A stretch of 12,398 bases of DNA. Origin: XYA12-FULL-58-9 sp001798605 (GTDB lineage: Bacteria > Myxococcota > XYA12-FULL-58-9). The notes beneath the pieces are model-generated. The model was not told the origin of the DNA. It searched no databases and worked only from the letters and a program-made list of their open reading frames with translations. This document shows positions 5,824-12,398 of the stretch, piece after piece. The DNA is taken from positions 1 to 12,398 of the forward strand of contig DAINMX010000205.1 in the NCBI GenBank assembly GCA_036736205.1. The letters run 5' to 3'. The position numbers were made by a program, and so were the translations under genes. Positions within the stretch are counted from its first letter, which is position 1. Every line of letters begins with the position of its first letter.

Positions 5824-8800
5824 CTACAGACTCTGGTAGCGCACGCGCAGCTCGAGGTAGTCGACATCGACCTGCGCCTCAGCAACGCCATCCAGAGTCG
5901 CGCCTCGAGGGCGGCATTGCAGGGTAACCGTCCGGTCAGCGTGGCGGACCAATCGCCTGGCTACGGTACCGTCGGCACACCAGTCCAGCGGGGGTGCGAG
6001 GGCGGAGTTTGACGCCGGACACGGCACGAAGCCGGCAGCCTCGAGCGCTACCCAGCCGTCGGCGACGACATCAGGTCCGTGGGTGAGCCAAGCATAGAGC
6101 GCCGCGCCCAAACCGGCCGCAGATTCTCCCTGACACCAGGCGCGCACTCTCATGCCTCGAATCTCGGCCGCGGCAAATCCAGCCGTCGCCAGTGACACCG
6201 TCCATTGTACTGCCGGCTGACGGTCCAGCTCGGCGTTGAGCGACCAGAGATCATTGTTCTTCAACACGCTGCCTCCGCCAAACAGCATGGTCTCACCGCG
6301 AGCTTGTGAGAACGCCATGGCGTGACCGGCCCGCGGCGCAGGCGTCGTACCGAGAACCGTTCGTTGCTGCCAACCGGTGCTGGTCCATTCCCAGATGTCG
6401 TTGCCAACCGAACTCGCAGCGGCGTCGAACTGTCCGCCGACGACAACTGTGGTGGCTCGATCTGGATCGTACACCATCCCGTGGCCGAACCGCTGCCGCG
6501 GCCAGGGATAGGTTTTCGGTTGCTCCGACCAATCTGCCCCGTCCCAGAGCCAAAGATCGTCGGTCGGAGTCGAGCCGTTGTAGCCGCCAAACAGGAGGAC
6601 GATGTCGTCGACCTCGTGGTAGGTCATGGCGCTCGCGGTTCGTGGCGGCGGGGAATGTGTTGGCGCGGCATCGTGCCAATCCGCACCATCCCAGAGCCAG
6701 GTGCCGAGCGTGAAGCCGCTCTCATTTCGGCCGCCGAAGAGGATCATGCCGTCCCCGGTGTAGGCCATCACCGCCGAGGTGGTCATCGTTGGTCGCGTGG
6801 TGGCGGGAGACTGCAGTTGCCACTGAGGCAGCGCGGCATTCCAGTGCCAGGTTTCATCGAATTGATACGGAAACGAGTTGTAGTAGCCGCCGAACATCAC
6901 GGCGCGCTTGCTTCCCGAGTCATAGGCGATGGCGGGCGCAGAACGTCCCGCAGGAGCCCCGGCAGAGAGAAGGCTCCACCTGCCTCCAGCCCATTCCCAA
7001 GTATCATCGAGCGGCGCGTGGCTAGCGCTACTGCCGCCGTAGACGAGAAGACCCCGCCGGACCTCGTCGAACACCATCGGCGCGGCGTTGCGCGCCGCGG
7101 GCAAGAGCGCACTCGCTTGAATCTCCTCCCATGCTCCGGTGTTGGTCCATCCCCATATTGAGTTGGTGGGAGCACCGCTGCCGTTGCCACCACCATAGAG
7201 GAGGCTCCTGCCCCGGTGCGGATCATAGACGAAGCTCGCTGCCTCTCGTCCAGCAGGCCCACTGCCCACGACGGTGGGCTTGGCCCAACCTGCGGGAGTG
7301 TACTCCCAGAGATCGTCCGGCCAAGAGCCCGGCCCGGCGAATCCTCCAAACAGAAAGGTGCTGCCGGTCGCGGCGTTGAAGGTCAAGGTCGCGTTCTGCC
7401 GCGGCTCTGGGCGCAATGACGCCAGCGTGAGATCCTGCCACGTCGATCCGTCCCAGGCCCAGAGGTCATCCATGAGATCACTCTGTGCACTGGCAACGTC
7501 GCGATTCCCGCCAAAGAGCAGAGTGTGGCCAGATTGAGCATCGTACGTCATGGAATGTAGCACACGCGCGTCGGGCCACTCGCCCACCTGCGGATGCTGG
7601 TGCCATTCGTCGCCGTTCCACTCCCAGAGGTCCGCGAGGCTCGCCATGCCGTTGTGGCCGCCAAAGAGCACGAGGCAACCGCGGCCTTGGTCAATCGCCA
7701 TCGCGTGGTACTTACGCGCTTCCGGCCAGTCTCCAGCCTTGGGACGCTCGGTCCAGCGGAGACCGTTCCACTCCCAGAAATCGTCAAAGACAGCGGAGTA
7801 GCTGGCGCCGCCAAACATCACCACGCGGCCGCGCATCGGGTCGTAGACCAACGAAAACGAGAAGCGCTCTCGCGGACCGCGGGTTCCTGATGTCGAAACC
7901 GTCGTCCAGCTCTCACCGTCGAGCTCCCACATCTTGAAGACGGTGGTGTAGGTCATAAGTACGAGCACGCCACGGGCGCTGTCCATCGCCATGCTGTTCG
8001 TGGTGGTGAGCTCCGGCACCACGGCGGATGGCCGATGCTCATGCCAGGTGAGGCCCGTGGCTACGGTGACGACTTGCGCGTCGGGCGCGCTCACGGTGTC
8101 GTTGTCGATGACTCCGGGATCAGGTGCGCTGAGGGTGTCTGCCGCGCGTGCCAGAGTGTGCAAGATGTGAGGGTTCTCGCCGGTGGCTGGTGGCCGTGGC
8201 GTTGCCACCCACTCAGCCTGGGCGATTGCTATCGCATCAGATTCGTTGCCTGCATCATCGATACCGGTCGCCCATAGCGTGGCCATGTCGCGAGGGGCGA
8301 GTGACACACGCGGCCAGAGGCCACTGTTTCCTGGAGCCGCCGAGCCGAGCAGCTCACCCTGCGCCGCCGCGCTCCATAGACGCAGCCGGTAGACGGCGCG
8401 GTCGCTGAAAACGAAAGCGTCCGCTGGCAGTGTGCTCGCGCCGACGAGCGGCTCCGTGGGTGCCAGGGCGAAGCCGGGCCCCGCCAAAATGGCGAAGGCG
8501 TCGTCAGGAGTCGTGAGTAGCTCTGGCGCGCCGTTTCCCCAGGGGGAACGAACAAAGGTCACGTGGTCTTGGCCAACCGTCAGGGTGGGCTTCGTGGTCA
8601 GGACCGAGACAGTGAGCGGGTCACTCGACGAGGCCGGGTCGGCGACGTTGCCGGCCTGGTCTCGCCAGGACACCCGCAAATCGTAGGTGCCGTCGGGTTG
8701 ACCCATCGGCACGCTCGTAACAAAGGTCACCCGGGTTGGCGTCATGCCTCCCGCCGCCAACGCGAACGGAAGTGCCGTGGAGGTCGCTTGGTGAATGGCC

Positions 8801-10071
8801 AGGAGCTTTGTGTCGGCGTAGCTCGTATCCAGGAGCTCGTCGGCCACGAGGGTCACCGTGACCACCGTCTCGACCGCGGCGCGAGCGACGATTGGCAAAG
8901 GGTTGCCGACGGCGGGTAGATAGGCGACAGAGCCGGCCGACACCTGAGGCGAAGCCAAGTCAACCAACACGCCGATGCCGGCACTCGTTTGGTTGCCGGC
9001 GCTATCTCGTGCCTGAACAAAGATTGTCTTGACGACCTCGGTCCCGGCCGGAGTCTCATCACCGTTGACCTCGTAGGTGCAGTGATAGTTCGGGATCAGT
9101 TCACTGTACGGATCACAGTCCATGTCCACGCCGTCGAAGAGCACGACGAGGTCGCTTCCGTCGCCACCGAGCGCCTCGGTGGTATTGAAGGTGACCGCCA
9201 CCTGATTGAACGGGGGCGTGGCACTGTAGCGCGTACGATCGGATGTCAATTCTGAGATCCCCGGCGGCGTGGGATCGAGCACCGCGGTGCCAACGGTCGC
9301 TGGCGCTTCGTTCCCAGCTCTGTCTCTGAGGACGGTCGCAAAACGCACCTCGCCTTCCGCATCGTTCGCCGTTACTCGGTGACGGTACCGATGGTTCAGC
9401 GTGCCGGGATCGGGACTCAGCTCGCACTCAGTCTCGAGCACCCCGAAGTCGTTCGTGAGGCCGGGCGTGATCTGGAGCACCACAGGCCCCGCCAGTGCCT
9501 CACTCGCGGTGAAGAAGACCTCCAACGTGGCATCGAGCGGTGTGGGCGAAGGCACCAGACTCTGGGCGGCAAGGCTCGGGTCGACAAAATCCAGAGTGAA
9601 AAAGGCAGCCTGGCGACGCACGGTTTCGTTGCCAGCGTTGTCCCTGAGATATACGTCGAGGGCGACGCTCCCGCCGAGCCCCCCGTTCTCATCTCCTGTG
9701 GCGGAGTAAGAGCACGTAAAGGTTTGGGCGGCGGCAGCATTGCAGGAGACTTGGCTCGGCAAATCGAGCCCTAGCGTGACCTCGGGCGAGGATGCGAGCG
9801 GTTCAGTGACGTACAGCGTGATGACGAAGACGCCCTCCTCGTTTCCCACGGGCGGCTCGACGGTAACTGGGCTCTCGAAATCCGGAGGCTCGGTATCGAC
9901 GGTGCCGGGATCAACACAGAACCCAGCACGACAGGTCATGCCTTCTGGGCATTCGCTCACGCCCACACAACTGACACGACTCCCGGCCGGAACGGCGAGA
10001 TCTACTACACACGCGGATCCGAGAAGACCCATGGCCGAGATTCCGCCAACGCACACAGAGCGCCACCACAT
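5824..10071 (-). CDS. giant lipoprotein with Ig-like domains and 12 kelch-type repeats
   Basis: The protein has 1415 residues from ATG 10071; AGGAGG (10084-10079) lies seven bases upstream, and a GTG at 10074 is the alternative. Residues 1-21 are a lipoprotein signal (LLGSAC, lipidated Cys21; the -3 Gly is atypical). A Cys-rich linker follows (C35, C41, C47, C52: SECPEGMTCRAGFC), common in myxobacterial surface lipoproteins. Residues about 60-625 hold several bacterial Ig-like domains, marked by RDNAGNE-type motifs at about 143, 248, 364, 469 and 604. Residues about 688-1277 contain 12 kelch-like repeats of about 50 residues (VYD...VVMFGG...DDLWEWNG..W), enough for two six-bladed propellers. 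Residues 1278-1415 form an unassigned domain with four cysteines. It is probably displayed on the outer membrane and used for adhesion or carbohydrate/protein binding. No galactose-oxidase copper ligands are evident, so enzymatic activity is doubtful. It stands alone. Confidence 0.88.
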   Translation of the reverse strand: MWWRSVCVGGISAMGLLGSACVVDLAVPAGSRVSCVGVSECPEGMTCRAGFCVDPGTVDTEPPDFESPVTVEPPVGNEEGVFVITLYVTEPLASSPEVTLGLDLPSQVSCNAAAAQTFTCSYSATGDENGGLGGSVALDVYLRDNAGNETVRRQAAFFTLDFVDPSLAAQSLVPSPTPLDATLEVFFTASEALAGPVVLQITPGLTNDFGVLETECELSPDPGTLNHRYRHRVTANDAEGEVRFATVLRDRAGNEAPATVGTAVLDPTPPGISELTSDRTRYSATPPFNQVAVTFNTTEALGGDGSDLVVLFDGVDMDCDPYSELIPNYHCTYEVNGDETPAGTEVVKTIFVQARDSAGNQTSAGIGVLVDLASPQVSAGSVAYLPAVGNPLPIVARAAVETVVTVTLVADELLDTSYADTKLLAIHQATSTALPFALAAGGMTPTRVTFVTSVPMGQPDGTYDLRVSWRDQAGNVADPASSSDPLTVSVLTTKPTLTVGQDHVTFVRSPWGNGAPELLTTPDDAFAILAGPGFALAPTEPLVGASTLPADAFVFSDRAVYRLRLWSAAAQGELLGSAAPGNSGLWPRVSLAPRDMATLWATGIDDAGNESDAIAIAQAEWVATPRPPATGENPHILHTLARAADTLSAPDPGVIDNDTVSAPDAQVVTVATGLTWHEHRPSAVVPELTTTNSMAMDSARGVLVLMTYTTVFKMWELDGESWTTVSTSGTRGPRERFSFSLVYDPMRGRVVMFGGASYSAVFDDFWEWNGLRWTERPKAGDWPEARKYHAMAIDQGRGCLVLFGGHNGMASLADLWEWNGDEWHQHPQVGEWPDARVLHSMTYDAQSGHTLLFGGNRDVASAQSDLMDDLWAWDGSTWQDLTLASLRPEPRQNATLTFNAATGSTFLFGGFAGPGSWPDDLWEYTPAGWAKPTVVGSGPAGREAASFVYDPHRGRSLLYGGGNGSGAPTNSIWGWTNTGAWEEIQASALLPAARNAAPMVFDEVRRGLLVYGGSSASHAPLDDTWEWAGGRWSLLSAGAPAGRSAPAIAYDSGSKRAVMFGGYYNSFPYQFDETWHWNAALPQWQLQSPATTRPTMTTSAVMAYTGDGMILFGGRNESGFTLGTWLWDGADWHDAAPTHSPPPRTASAMTYHEVDDIVLLFGGYNGSTPTDDLWLWDGADWSEQPKTYPWPRQRFGHGMVYDPDRATTVVVGGQFDAAASSVGNDIWEWTSTGWQQRTVLGTTPAPRAGHAMAFSQARGETMLFGGGSVLKNNDLWSLNAELDRQPAVQWTVSLATAGFAAAEIRGMRVRAWCQGESAAGLGAALYAWLTHGPDVVADGWVALEAAGFVPCPASNSALAPPLDWCADGTVARRLVRHADRTVTLQCRPRGATLDGVAEAQVDVDYLELRVRYQSL

Positions 10072-10164
10072 CACGGTTCCTCCTCCCTGTCTCTCAACAT
10101 CACGCAGCCGAAAACAGAGAACCGAAGGGCTCATGATGACCACGTAGATAGCCCCCGTCAGTGA

Positions 10165-10512
10165 TCATTTGTCGCGCAGCGCAAGGGAAAGGGCAAGAGC
10201 GGCGTCGACACGACACAGGTACTCGCGCGGCAACGTACCGATCAGCTCCGTGAGCTGGTCCTTGTGCAATGTGTAAACCTCTGCGCACTTGGCCGTGCTG
10301 CGTGACGGCAGTCCAGCGGTTCCCCGAGGGAGCTCGACCTCCCAGTCATACGGACTGCCGGGTCGGGGTGCCGTTGTGAGATGTACGACCATAACCTTGC
10401 GATACCGCATGTTGTGGTTGAAGGGGTCGGCAGAAACTACAAGGAATGGCCGCTGTTTGCGCGACCCGCCGGGCAGGACCGGTTGCCCCCACCAGAGCTC
10501 ACCGCGTTGCAC
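10165..10512 (-). CDS. MazF/PemK-family toxin (endoribonuclease)
   Basis: The protein has 115 residues. I chose GTG 10512 because a strong AGGGGG (10525-10520) lies seven bases upstream and the product then begins at the family's typical RGELWWG. An ATG at 10548 would add 12 residues. Family landmarks are RGELWW (3-8), RPFLVVSADPFN with catalytic-type Arg21, HLTT with Thr46/47, WEVELP, and AKCAEVYTLHKDQL. MazF toxins cut mRNA at short sequences and are neutralised by the cognate antitoxin. It overlaps the end of the RHH antitoxin gene by 14 bases, the usual antitoxin-first order with coupled translation. Length and motifs look complete, so the toxin is probably active. Confidence 0.87.
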   Translation of the reverse strand: MQRGELWWGQPVLPGGSRKQRPFLVVSADPFNHNMRYRKVMVVHLTTAPRPGSPYDWEVELPRGTAGLPSRSTAKCAEVYTLHKDQLTELIGTLPREYLCRVDAALALSLALRDK

Positions 10513-10783
10513 GCGACTTCCCCCTTGGGCGAGGTGCCCGGACACCATCTTCGAAGGCTTGGCCGCCGATGATGTCGTCGTCTTCTTGGTCCAGCTCGTT
10601 GGCGCAGTACCTCTCGAGCTGCTCCTCCACGCGACTGTGGTTGAGGGCTTGCAGCTTGTCCGCGATGGCCTCTCGTACAAACTCCGAGACGCTCCGGTAA
10701 CGGCCTTCCCGGACGAGCCCCTCCACGTCCAAGAGCTGCTCCGCCTCAGCGTTGATAACGGCCTTCCTTTTCGTTTTACCCAT
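10499..10783 (-). CDS. ribbon-helix-helix antitoxin paired with the MazF-type toxin
   Basis: The protein has 94 residues from ATG 10783. It begins basic (MGKTKRKAVINAEAEQLLD) and continues with YRSVSEFVREAIADKLQAL, a MetJ/Arc-type ribbon-helix-helix, which would bind the operator. The acidic middle and C-terminal tail (ELDQEDDDIIGG) is the expected toxin-binding, unstructured region. The start codon lies inside an inverted repeat, implying autoregulation. The pairing of an RHH antitoxin (rather than an AbrB-fold MazE) with a MazF-type toxin is known from other bacteria. An upstream ATG at 10849 in frame is unlikely, since it would run through the preceding promoter region. It is first of two overlapping genes and lies 52 bases downstream of the ccdB stop. 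Confidence 0.83.
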   Translation of the reverse strand: MGKTKRKAVINAEAEQLLDVEGLVREGRYRSVSEFVREAIADKLQALNHSRVEEQLERYCANELDQEDDDIIGGQAFEDGVRAPRPRGKSRATR

Positions 10784-10792
10784 TCTGGTAAA
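10775..10792 (-). promoter_or_regulatory. operator dyad at the start of the mazEF-type operon
   Basis: TTTACC and GGTAAA form a perfect 6-bp inverted repeat with a six-base spacer that contains the antitoxin start codon. Its position would let the ribbon-helix-helix antitoxin block its own transcription or translation. Confidence 0.55.
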
Positions 10793-10812
10793 CTGACATG
10801 GTGCACCAAACG

Positions 10813-10836
10813 TGTCAACCATTTGGGTCAACCATT
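10813..10836 (-). repeat. direct repeat AATGGTTGAC x2 with -35-like TTGACA
   Basis: GTCAACCATT (plus strand) is present at 10814-10823 and 10827-10836, a 13-bp period. Read on the minus strand the copies supply TTGACC and TTGACA (10818-10813). The latter is a consensus -35 box for the MazEF-type operon, but a good -10 is not obvious about 17 bases downstream. The outer copy touches the ccdB stop codon. Confidence 0.45.
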
Positions 10837-11183
10837 CACAGGCGTCCACAAGCCGCGGTCATACCCTCAGACACCGGGAACAACAAATCGAGCGCTGCCA
10901 CGATCTCGGAACGCTGGGCTGACAGGTCACCAACTGCCTCCCCCAGTGCAACACGGCCAACTCCAGCCAACTCCTGCGTGACGAGTACGCATGGCTCGCC
11001 CAACACCGTCACCGTTGGCATCAACCGCCTGATCCGGGTGTACGGCAACAAAGCGGCACGGGAGATCGGTACCACGACACAAGTGGGCAGCCGTTCCACC
11101 GAGTCTGATTGCACATTCACAAGGAAGGGGTACGCCTGTTCGGTCTGGGGGTTCGCATTTCGATAGACGGCGAATTGAGTCAT
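10836..11183 (-). CDS. ccdB: CcdB-family toxin with altered C-terminus
   Basis: The protein has 115 residues from ATG 11183. AGGA within TAGGACACAAGTG is a suitably spaced ribosome site and overlaps the ccdA TAG stop. The sequence follows CcdB throughout: QFAVYRN, YPFLVNVQSD, VVVPISRAALLP, RLMPTVTVLGEPCVLVTQEL, VGEAVGDLSAQRSEIVAALDLLF-like. CcdB poisons DNA gyrase, trapping cleaved DNA. F-plasmid CcdB ends FWGI, and its last residues are needed for gyrase killing. Here the chain continues after LLF as PVSEGMTAACGRL, so the usual Gly-Ile end is missing and 13 other residues replace it. That could weaken toxicity or mark a 3' end fused to new sequence. It lies second in the operon, 10 bases after ccdA. 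Confidence 0.88.
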   Translation of the reverse strand: MTQFAVYRNANPQTEQAYPFLVNVQSDSVERLPTCVVVPISRAALLPYTRIRRLMPTVTVLGEPCVLVTQELAGVGRVALGEAVGDLSAQRSEIVAALDLLFPVSEGMTAACGRL

Positions 11184-11193
11184 CACTTGTGTC

Positions 11194-11436
11194 CTAGAAT
11201 CGACGCAGGCGGTCACTGAATACACCAACCTTTTGCACATGGGAGGCGTACTCATCGATCGACTTCGCGTTTTCAGCGACCCACTCGGACACATCCTGCG
11301 CCTGCAGCTTTTCGACCAAGGCCGCCTCGAGTGTTGCGGAGAGATTGATCTTGCGTTTGCGGGCCATCTTCAACAACCGCACATTGATGGATAGGTTCGC
11401 CGCCTTCTTGGGACCTGTGAGGTTATGTTCCTTCAC
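11194..11436 (-). CDS. ccdA: CcdA-family antitoxin
   Basis: The protein has 80 residues starting at GTG 11436, chosen because GGGAGGAG (11450-11443) lies eight bases upstream. An in-frame ATG at 11511 would translate the tandem 11-bp repeats and is unlikely. The N-terminal ribbon-helix-helix (ANLSINVRLLKMARKRKINL) binds the operator. SATLEAALVEKL follows, then W and the toxin-binding tail ending VGVFSDRLRRF. The tail aligns with the GSFADENRDW end of F-plasmid CcdA. It should neutralise CcdB and co-repress the operon. The upstream 11-bp palindrome array is the likely target. Confidence 0.86.
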   Translation of the reverse strand: MKEHNLTGPKKAANLSINVRLLKMARKRKINLSATLEAALVEKLQAQDVSEWVAENAKSIDEYASHVQKVGVFSDRLRRF

Positions 11437-11678
11437 GTTATGCTCCTCCCACGCAACATATGCGCATATGATGCGCATATGTTGCGCATATGTTGCGCAT
11501 ATGATGCGCATACAATGCGCAGATCAGATTAATTCGTGGGCCCAAGGCATGTCAAGCTCACCCATGTTCGATCTGTTCTTCGATGGGTTGCCATTCCCAA
11601 AACGGAAGGCCTCGTTGCCTCCTTGCCTCGTCGTCCAGCATGATTGCATTTCGCTGCTTGCAGCAGCACAATGAATGC
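11437..11678. promoter_or_regulatory. divergent regulatory region between ccdAB and vapBC
   Basis: This 242-base space separates the oppositely oriented ccdA and vapB starts. It contains the six-unit palindrome array, then 11522-11678 without further repeats. No consensus promoter stands out on either strand. A weak TTGTAT (minus strand, within the last repeats) could serve as a ccdA -35 with CATATG as -10. The ribosome site before vapB is poor. Confidence 0.4.
11461..11521. repeat. six TGCGCA palindromes at exact 11-bp period, upstream of ccdA
   Basis: TGCGCA starts at 11461, 11472, 11483, 11494, 11505 and 11516, each linked by TATGA, TATGT or, once, TACAA. Every unit is self-complementary and the sites repeat on one face of the helix. 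The array begins 10 bases upstream of the ccdA ribosome site and lies in the shared space with vapB. This is the geometry for cooperative, stoichiometry-sensitive binding by CcdA-CcdB complexes. An alternative is a replication iteron array, but no replication gene is present. Confidence 0.85.
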
Positions 11679-11915
11679 ATGTCTACTTCAATCACCATCC
11701 GCGATGTTCCAGAGGATACGCGCAACGAGCTTGCCGCCCGAGCTGCGCGCAGCGGCCGCTCTCTTCAGGAATACCTGCGTAGGCAACTCGTCGATCTGGC
11801 GCGCAAACCGGATGCGCAGGCTCTTCTTGCCCGAGTCCGAGACCGCAAAGCACGCAATCGCAGCCAGTTGCCACCCGACCGTATCCTCGAGTATCGAGAC
11901 CTTGACCGACGATGA
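11679..11915 (+). CDS. vapB: VapB/FitA-like antitoxin
   Basis: The protein has 78 residues from ATG 11679 (MSTSITIRDVPEDTRNELAA). The start gives a normal FitA-like N-terminus, although no good Shine-Dalgarno sequence is visible. Residues 3-45 are a ribbon-helix-helix (ITIRDVPEDTRNEL...GRSLQEYLRRQLV). The rest is the basic, extended toxin-binding part (ARVRDRKARNRSQLPPDRIL). Its TGA overlaps the vapC ATG (ATGA, 11912-11915), as is typical of these coupled pairs. It should cap the VapC active site and repress its own operon. Confidence 0.85.
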   Translation: MSTSITIRDVPEDTRNELAARAARSGRSLQEYLRRQLVDLARKPDAQALLARVRDRKARNRSQLPPDRILEYRDLDRR

Positions 11916-12319
11916 GTTACATTCTCGATGCCGGACTTGTGGTCGCCGCGCTCATCGACTCCGGCCCGGTCGGGAGGTGGGCGGAGAGCTACCTGCAAGG
12001 CGAGTCGCTGGCCGCTCCACACCTTATGCCAGTCGAGGTCGCCAACATCCTGCGGCGGTCGGTTCTTGCCGGCGATATCTCCGCGGACGCGGCGAGCATC
12101 GCCCATGGCGACCTCCTGGAGTTGCAGATTGAACTGTTCCCCTACGAGCCATTCGCGGACCGAGTTTGGGAGCTTCGCGACAACGTCACGAGTTACGACG
12201 CCTGGTATGTGGCCCTCGCTGAGTCGCTTCCAGGTGTCTTGGTGACGCTCGATGCCCGGCTGAGCCGTGCGGCTGGGCCACAGTGCGAGTTCGCCCTACC
12301 GCCCGACACCATGCCCTGA
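11912..12319 (+). CDS. vapC: VapC PIN-domain toxin (ribonuclease)
   Basis: The protein has 135 residues and starts within the ATGA overlap with vapB. The four PIN acidic residues are present: D6 (ILDAGLVV), E42 (MPVEVANILRR), D96 (TSYDAWYVALAE) and D114 (VTLDARLSRA). Length and motif spacing are complete, so a Mg-dependent ribonuclease acting on tRNA or rRNA in the manner of other VapC toxins is expected. It ends at 12319 with TGA. No terminator is seen in the 79 bases that follow. Confidence 0.9.
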   Translation: MSYILDAGLVVAALIDSGPVGRWAESYLQGESLAAPHLMPVEVANILRRSVLAGDISADAASIAHGDLLELQIELFPYEPFADRVWELRDNVTSYDAWYVALAESLPGVLVTLDARLSRAAGPQCEFALPPDTMP

Positions 12320-12398
12320 CACGGTTTGGTATCAGATTTGCGCATTCATTCTTATCCGGAAAGCGCACAAAGGCGCACGGGGGTTGCGAGTGAACACG

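Noticed and set aside
6306..7161. Long plus-strand frames antisense to the kelch lipoprotein
   Set aside because: They are Arg/Pro/Ser-rich shadows of a repeat-rich high-GC gene with no ribosome sites or domain signatures.
10289..10981. Plus-strand 230-codon frame over the MazEF-type genes
   Set aside because: It is antisense to two well-supported toxin-antitoxin genes and has no recognisable domain.
11461..11521. CRISPR array
   Set aside because: The unit is 11 bases with almost no spacer and is palindromic; no cas genes are present.
11461..11521. Plasmid replication iterons
   Set aside because: No replication initiator gene or AT-rich unwinding region is near, while ccdA starts immediately beside the array.

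Overview
The window reads as chromosomal DNA from a GC-rich delta-proteobacterium-like (probably myxobacterial) genome, most likely a draft or metagenome-derived scaffold. The basis is a very long kelch/Ig-like lipoprotein with a Cys-rich linker after the lipobox, a secreted protein ending in a type IV pilin-like module, an integrase of a kind I associate with myxobacterial elements, and a 100-N scaffold gap. Taxonomy is an inference.

Left flank (1-1120): the tail of an unidentified reading frame, a candidate promoter with a perfect 7-bp dyad filling its -35/-10 spacer, and a secreted protein with a pilin-like C-terminus. A gene-free stretch (1121-1420) follows with six direct CGTGAC hexamers.

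Mobile element (about 1121-5280): the minus strand carries a tyrosine integrase with a zinc-ribbon insertion and a C-terminal excisionase-type helix-turn-helix. It is coupled through TGATG to a small serine recombinase. The recombinase looks broken only because of a false assembly gap flanked by two identical 55-bp ends; collapsing them restores 200 codons. Inside the integrase gene, between its catalytic and helix-turn-helix parts, lies the 3' half of a tRNA-Arg(TCT) sequence from anticodon loop to CCA. It is bracketed by helically phased GGGTRAC repeats. This looks like an attP site embedded in int, as known for myxophages Mx8 and Mx9. Recombination there would separate the integrase from its excisionase-like domain. 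To the right are a divergent coiled-coil protein gene, a decayed gene start, a DUF5681-type phage-associated gene, and a second diverged copy of the left att arm (5130-5254).

Middle (5280-10071): a frameshifted remnant of a secreted-protein gene, then a 1415-residue lipoprotein with Ig-like domains and 12 kelch-type repeats on the minus strand.

Right end (10165-12319): three consecutive toxin-antitoxin modules. A MazEF-type pair and a CcdAB pair lie in tandem on the minus strand, and a VapBC pair lies on the plus strand. The space between ccdA and vapB holds six TGCGCA palindromes at an exact 11-bp period, probably the ccdAB operator. The last 79 bases show nothing recognisable.
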